In this document: positions 58,748 through 64,000 of the stretch, piece after piece
Position numbering within the stretch: the first letter of the stretch is position 1
Layout: the number at the start of each line of letters is the position of its first letter
Assembly: GCF_000003815.2 (NCBI RefSeq)
Contig: NC_049994.1
Location: forward strand, 12,542,994-12,606,993
Reading direction: 5' to 3'
Length of the DNA: 64,000 nt
DNA from: Branchiostoma floridae
Taxonomy: Eukaryota; Chordata; Leptocardii; Amphioxiformes; Branchiostomatidae
Translations under genes and position numbers: made by a program
Notes under the pieces: model-generated
What the model was told of the DNA's origin: nothing
Seen by the model: only the letters and a program-made list of their open reading frames with translations
The model's database searches: none

Positions 58748-58802
58748 TGAGTCAGCTACCACGCCCACCTCCTGACGATTACGTCAGGATCACATGACGT
58801 CA
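58748..58802. promoter_or_regulatory. AP-1 / CRE site cluster upstream of ALIX
   Basis: TGAGTCA (58748-58754), TTACGTCA (58779-58786) and a perfect palindromic TGACGTCA (58795-58802) lie 220-275 bp before the ALIX start codon. These are consensus AP-1 and CREB/ATF sites; their use here is inferred. Confidence 0.45.
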
Positions 58803-59021
58803 GTCAATACATTCACCGCATGAGTACGCCATAGGCATAACATACACGATAATACCACTTTTTCTATTTAGGATACATCTAGGAGTACTTTGCATAATCT
58901 TTTATACGTCTTATCATAATATTGACTTTTTGCCCTAAGTAGGAGCATTAGATCACCGGACGTAATATCCTTGAACAGTTTTGTTTATTTTGGTAGCATT
59001 TGACTGCGGTTAAAATCCATC

Positions 59022-62000
59022 ATGGCGTCGTCTTTTTTGTCCGTACCACTGAAGAAGTCGTCAGAAGTAGACCTGGTAAAACCCCCGGAAAAATTCATCA
59101 AGAACACTTACTCCGGGCCAGGAGGGACCCAAGATGACTTTGTACCCATGCTGAAGGAACTGGACAAGTTGCGAGACTCTGCAACCTGCAAGACGCTGGA
59201 CAGACATGACAGTTCCTTGGAGCTCATCCAGAAGTGAGCCGATTTTCTTTCTCAGGAATTTTGTTGCAGACAAAGCTTTCAATTCGTGTTTTGTCGTATT
59301 CATTAACGTACTGTAGAAGTGTGACAACGATTGGTAATGTTTAGATCTGTATTTTGCGTAATATATGTCTGATTATTCTTAAAATGTCAAAGTATCAACT
59401 GTTTTTATAGCCGTGACAATGATACAATTTGCATACAAGTACAACGCAGTGTTAAAATATTAAAGATATACCTTTGAGCTTCGTGGCATCATGTTATTTT
59501 TTGCAGCAACAACTAAGATCTTTCCTTGCAACAACATGAGCATTATTTCATTAGTTCTGATATCAAAGTGCATTTATGTACCAAAATCGTTTCGCTAGGA
59601 AGGCCCAGAGCCTCTCCTACAATTTTTGAATGTCACACCCGGAAGTGAGAAGCGCCTCTGGTTATACACTGACGTCATTGTCACAAGTGCTCCGAAGTAC
59701 CTTGCACAGTCGATGTGCAAATTTGATCAGCATCAATATAGCAAAAAAATCTTTGTGGGCATGAGCAAAAATGGAAACAAATAATCAGAAATACAAAATA
59801 ATATCGGTGGGCAGTTTGTCAAAATCACTCAAAACTTGCCAGTGGGAAATTTTAATTTTTTAAAGATATGTATTTCTGTGATATTTTCTTGTGCACAGTT
59901 TTTGCAGCGAGCATTGCATTTGTACCGTAGTATGTTGCCATGGTTGCGCTGTTTCTGCAAACCACGTCTCTTCGCATACCTGTGAACTTGATTAATTTAC
60001 AGTTTCTACCTTTTCCTCCGATCCTCAGGTACTATGATCAGCTCTGTGCAATTGAAGCCAAGCTCCCAATCACAGAGAACCAGGTATGCAGATATGTCGT
60101 AGTGTTAAATGATACACAGTATATAAGGTATAACATCATAGTATAGGCATATAGTATTGTGGTCTTGAACATGTACCTAGACTACATGTATGTCACATTT
60201 TGTCTTTGCCTTCATCAAATTTATGACCATGGAAAACTTACTCCAAAAGTTGGAATTATCTAGAGCATGTAGATGGAATCTCTGTGATTACATGCATAGA
60301 TATTGCAATGGATCCCATTGCCTGCTAAAACTATGGGAAATGCCAGAGGTAAACAACATTATTACCATGACAACATGGTATAATTGTTACTTGCTAGCAT
60401 ATATCCTAGCAGTATAGACTTTAAGAACAGGAAGCGAAGAAAATGAAGCTGAAATTTGCTGTTGTTGCTTTCTTGCACTCTGCTGACACTGCACATTTTA
60501 CCCTCCTCCTCTGTCTGTCACACCTGTTTCTCAATCTACCTTCCTGTAACCTCTGACCTTCCTGTGACATCTGACCTCCCTTCAGGAAGATGAACCCCCT
60601 ACCCCCTACCAGGTAAGGTCAGGGAAGTTCACTCGCACTTAATCTCCAAGCAGATGGAGGTTGTTATGTTACACAGCTATCCCATTGTTTTTACCCATAA
60701 CATTAAACTTAAAGCACTCAGTAAAGTGCAAGTCAATGTTATAACCTCCCAACATCTACTTGGAGATTACTTTCGCAAACTGTCTGTTACCTGTACGTGT
60801 ATAGCTCTTGTTTTTCTTTTGTCTTTCTTAACATCTAATGCTTGTGTTTTGCATATTTGATAACTTTCCATTGTTTCCATAGAAAAATCATACAATAATC
60901 TGCCTTCTCATAAATGTCTCTTTACAGTGTTATGGTTAAATACCTGTTCACCATCTTAACACTGAAAAATCTAACCTAGTCTGTTTATGTGACATTTGTG
61001 CTGTGTCTGCCGCCATATTGTTATCCCTTTTTGCTGCATATGTACAATTAATGAAACCATGAAAACATTGAATTGAATTCTATGAATAATTATAGTTTTC
61101 ATAGTAAATCATACAACATTAATAATATAATGTCTAATAACATACAAGGAGACATCTGTGCCGTTGGGCCAGTTTTTTTTTATAAGATGCCGTAGACATG
61201 ACTAATAAGTCAGTATGAGAACTGCTAATTAACGGCTATTTTCCAACTGGTTCAACAAGGTACTTGTGAGGTATTGGTAAGTTTTTGTATGAATAATAAA
61301 ATTTGGAATCATCTGCATTGTATGTTGTGTACTTCAGATGAGGAAAACCTCAGATGTACTGTAAAAGCATTTAAGTTCACAGGGATTTTATTTAGCAGTA
61401 GCGGAAAAAGAACTTTTTGCGGTGGATTTAATTTCGCGGTAGCACCATGCACTGTAGCATCTTACTGCCATGGGAAAATGTTCGCGGTGGTTTTAAATTT
61501 GCGGTGGAGGCCACCGCAAAAAACGCGAACATTAAACCACCGCGAAAGTTTCTGCATTTACAGTATACTAAAGATATTTTGTCTTACGGCCATACACAGA
61601 AGTCAGAGCTGAATGTTATAAACCTTATTGTTGTTCCTGTAGATCCGAGTCAACTTCACCTGGTACGATGCCTTCGACCAGGGCATGCTGTTTCTGGGAA
61701 AGATGAAGAAGAGTAAGTTATTAGGATATTATTGTTTTTGGTGTGTCTTTGTGTGTACAGATTTTTGTAGTCAGCATAACTCAAGAACCTCTTGATGGAT
61801 TAAGATGATATTTGCTATTTGGGTATTTAGGTCTCTGGATTTGGGACACTGCCGCACCACTGCCGCACCAACTGCAAACATAAAACCACCACGAAAATTT
61901 CTGCATTATATTTCTAATTTTATATAATTCATCTCTGTTTTAAGCCATGTCATCTGGAGACTATGAGAGGATGTGTGTCCTGTTCAACATCGGAGCACTG

Positions 62001-63714
62001 ATGAGCCAAATAGCTGCTGCACAGAACCTGGGCGCCGACGACGGCCTGAAAAATGCTGCCAAATATCTGCAGGTATCTAAAGAAAAATAAATGGAAATAA
62101 CAGCACTGTTCATTGCATATACATTACCTGTAATATGTTGTTAAGGTCAGGGTAGAGATTGGGATCTGGTACAATCAGCAGTTTCACCTCTAGAGATACT
62201 TATCAGAACCTCTGCTACAATCAGGATGATAGAAATTCATTAGGGTGGTCTCCAATTTATAAATCCTCCATATGTAAATCCAAGTCAATCTATCGATGTG
62301 AAATGACTCATGAGTCAAAATCAAAAACTGTCTTTTTAAGGCCCTGCTTGGATATCTTTGATTTTGCCATATGGTAGTCTCTACATGATATAATGATTTG
62401 TACATGTTTGGTCTGCATAACCAGTCAAATGAGTAATTTTTTTGCAGTTCTTATATTTAATATGTTTATTTCAGCAAGCGGCTGGTGTGTTCACACACAT
62501 CAAGGAGTCCATGGCAGGGCCCTTCCAACAGGTGGTGACCCCTGACCTCTCCCTGGAGATGCTGAGCACCCTGTCTGTTGTCATGTTGGCCCAGGCACAG
62601 GAGGCCATCCTGCTCAAGTCTATACAAGGTATGTACACAGCCAGGGAATGGGTTCTTGAATAGTTTCATCAGGTTGGTACGTCCAGGGAATGGATTTTTT
62701 TTTTGTGATGACTCTGAGGCAGAGCTGTTTTCTCAGATCTGAACTTTTTTTTGAAGGAGTTATAGCCAGTTGCTATGTTACAATGTGGGGCCGCGTAGCA
62801 CAGTGGTAGTGTATTCAGCCTGTGACTGAGAGGTCGTCGGTTCGAATCCGCCTGCCGTGTTGCCGGTCTTGTGCCCTTGGGAAAGGCACTTTACACGACT
62901 TTTCTCACTTTACTCAAGTGAAAAATGAGTCGTCCCTCGGACAGGACGTTAAATGGAGGTCCCGTGTATGGGGAGATCCATACCCCATGCACGTTAAAGA
63001 ACCCCCACACGTGCGATGGTGCAGTGTGCGTTGGTGCAAATCCTTCTGTTGGAAGTTGGTGATTCACTTCAAATCACCCGGACGGGTGTGTCACCCCGTA
63101 AGGGGCGGTATAACCCGTCATTGTGCGAACATGTGCGAACATGTATATAGGGCTCCCTTGGAAATCAGTTACTACGTTAACTGAAGGGACTACCCCAAAG
63201 ATCAATAAATAAATAAATGAATAAAAAACAATGAGGGAGCTTCAGGTGTGCCCAACTGGCCGAGGCTTTTACAAGGCCAGGCCTCAGCTAGTTGGGCGAC
63301 CTTGGCTGCCTGTATTGCCAGCCAAACAAATAGGTAACGTGCCCGTTAGATAAATAAATAGATAAGCTTCAGGTATGAAACTTCTCAACTGGATTATTCT
63401 TAGCGGGAGGTATAGAGGAGACCCGGTGAGCTTAGCTAAAAACATGAGCCGTAATGAAGCTGCATCAAGTAGACAGTATTTTTTTTCCTCTGGATTATTC
63501 TGGTGAGGTAAAGCAGTATGTAGTGAAAGAAAAGTCTGAACTGGACAGTGATGTAACACAGAAGCTTCAATTCCATGGTTGAATTTTATGTTGTTCTTTT
63601 GCAGACAAGATGAAGGAAGTCATCATCGCAAAGTTGTCCATGCAGGCGTCTGACTTGTACTCTGATGCCATGAAACAGGCACAGAACCCACACTTTGGAG
63701 ACTTACTCCCAAAG
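59022..63714 (+). CDS. PDCD6IP: ALIX / PDCD6IP, N-terminal Bro1 part (partial)
   Basis: Exons 59022-59233, 60029-60083, 61643-61712, 61945-62072, 62475-62628 and 63605-63714 give the first 243 residues; the gene continues past the window. All introns are GT-AG with matching phases. The product aligns along its length with human ALIX: LKKSSEVDL near the start, KYYDQLCAIEAK, FTWYDAFDQG, CVLFNIGALMSQIAAAQNL, AGVFTHIKE, VVMLAQAQEAILLK, then DKMKEVIIAKL. This is the banana-shaped Bro1 domain, which in ALIX binds the ESCRT-III subunit CHMP4; ALIX works in multivesicular body formation, cytokinesis, membrane repair and exosome release. The V domain and proline-rich tail lie outside. The ATG context (ATC-ATG-G) is good. 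A possible in-frame microexon lies between the second and third exons. Confidence 0.95.
60586..60612 (+). CDS. PDCD6IP: Candidate 27-nt ALIX microexon
   Basis: Preceded by a pyrimidine tract ending TTCAG and followed by GTAAGG. It keeps phase 0 at both ends and would insert EDEPPTPYQ after residue 89, between TENQ and IRVNFTW. The human protein has no such insert in its main form, so this would be alternative or lineage-specific. Confidence 0.55.
60640..60769. mobile_element. Short member of the TAATCTCC-end MITE family
   Basis: TAATCTCCAAGCAGAT with GGAGGTTGTTAT at the left is inverted as ATAACCTCC and ATCTACTTGGAGATTA at the right. It is 130 bp and has a different interior from the other copies. 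It lies 27 bp after the candidate ALIX microexon. Confidence 0.75.
61357..61565. mobile_element. TA-flanked MITE with GCGGTGG motifs
   Basis: TACTGTAAAAGCA on the left matches the inverse of TGCATTTACAGTA on the right. The interior repeats GCGGTGG, TTCGCGGT and their complements (CCACCGCGAA). TA-ended TACTGTAAA termini suit a Tc1/mariner-type element. A related fragment with AAACCACCACGAAAATTTC lies at 61850-61910. Confidence 0.75.
62786..63227 (+). mobile_element. tRNA-derived SINE, complete
   Basis: The head has an A box (TAGCACAGTGG, about 62796) and B box (GGTTCGAATCC, about 62839). Then come a central domain with CCTTGGGAAAGGCACTTTA, GGACGTTAAATGGAGGTCC and CACGTTAAAGAACCC, and a tail of AATA repeats. 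ACAATG flanks it on both sides (62780-62785, 63228-63233). It lies in an ALIX intron; degraded copies of the same central domain are at 16900, 26245 and 35325. Confidence 0.85.
63240..63365. repeat. Hairpin plus AATA tail, repeat fragment
   Basis: CCCAACTGGCCGAGGC is roughly inverted as GCCTCAGCTAGTTGGG, followed by CCTTGGCTGCCTG...CCAGCCAAACAAATA and an ATAAATAA tail. A similar piece (GGCAGCCCTGGCT, CAGCCAATCCAACAAATAAA) lies at 9525-9590. This looks like the 3' part of a retroposon. Confidence 0.4.
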
Positions 63715-64000
63715 GTAACAACAATACCATTGTCTTAGATAATAACTGCCCAAGGCTATGGAGGATAGGGAAGGATGGAGGAAGAGAGTCATGGCCATCC
63801 GTGCAACCAGCACGTCCGGATGATGATGATGAGATAATGATGTGTTTTTGAAGTACTTAAAAGCAGAGGTGTCAAAGTTTAATTGTAACATGTGACACTG
63901 TTTGTGATAACAAGGGTTGTTTCAGACGTGTACAGTTTTCAATCTTAACTACATATGGTTGTCCCTTTAGATGTATAGGAGAGTTTTAGATATCCAATAT

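Overview
This is eukaryotic, intron-rich, AT-leaning animal DNA. It holds five host genes, one LINE, and many small non-autonomous transposons. Conserved introns, a single CDK gene equally close to vertebrate CDK4 and CDK6, a vertebrate-like SLC48A1, and the dense mix of foldback MITEs and tRNA-derived SINEs suggest an invertebrate chordate, most likely a lancelet (Branchiostoma). The organism is inferred, not proven. Exon models were joined by eye from reading frame, splice sites and family resemblance.

Layout. (1) 1-696 (+): last coding part of an unidentified coiled-coil protein. (2) 2993-4288 (+): complete three-exon SLC48A1/HRG-1 heme transporter, 151 aa. (3) 7191-14670 (+): nine-exon docking protein (DOK-like) with PH domain, IRS-type PTB domain and a repetitive Pro/Gly/Arg/Gln linker, about 588 aa. 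(4) 21913-48935 (-): complete seven-exon CDK4/6 kinase, 329 aa, with a 22-kb first intron full of mobile elements. (5) 51394-53260 (-): 5'-truncated non-LTR retrotransposon beside a 100-N assembly gap. (6) 59022-63714 (+): 5' part of PDCD6IP/ALIX (Bro1 domain), running off the right edge, with a candidate 27-nt microexon.

The genes are unrelated housekeeping or signalling genes and do not form an operon or cluster. DOK and CDK4/6 converge on a roughly 7-kb non-coding stretch. CDK4/6 and ALIX diverge from a roughly 10-kb stretch containing the LINE.

The most unusual item is at 45013-45470, inside CDK4/6 intron 1. It is a 458-bp miniature LTR element (TRIM) with two 177-bp terminal repeats differing at about one base. 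It has a CAAT target duplication, a primer-binding site resembling the tRNA-Glu complement, a polypurine tract, and a tRNA-like Pol III A-box/B-box pair inside each terminal repeat. Other well-delimited elements are a hAT MITE with 8-bp TSD (39049-39389), a foldback element with 9-bp TSD (55687-55900), a MITE family with TAATCTCC ends (one copy with 8-bp TSD), a T-tailed SINE with a 14-bp TSD (43127-43360), and a 1.4-kb element with repeated CCGTTAAGCGTTACC motifs at both ends and four roughly 170-bp internal units (28239-29631).
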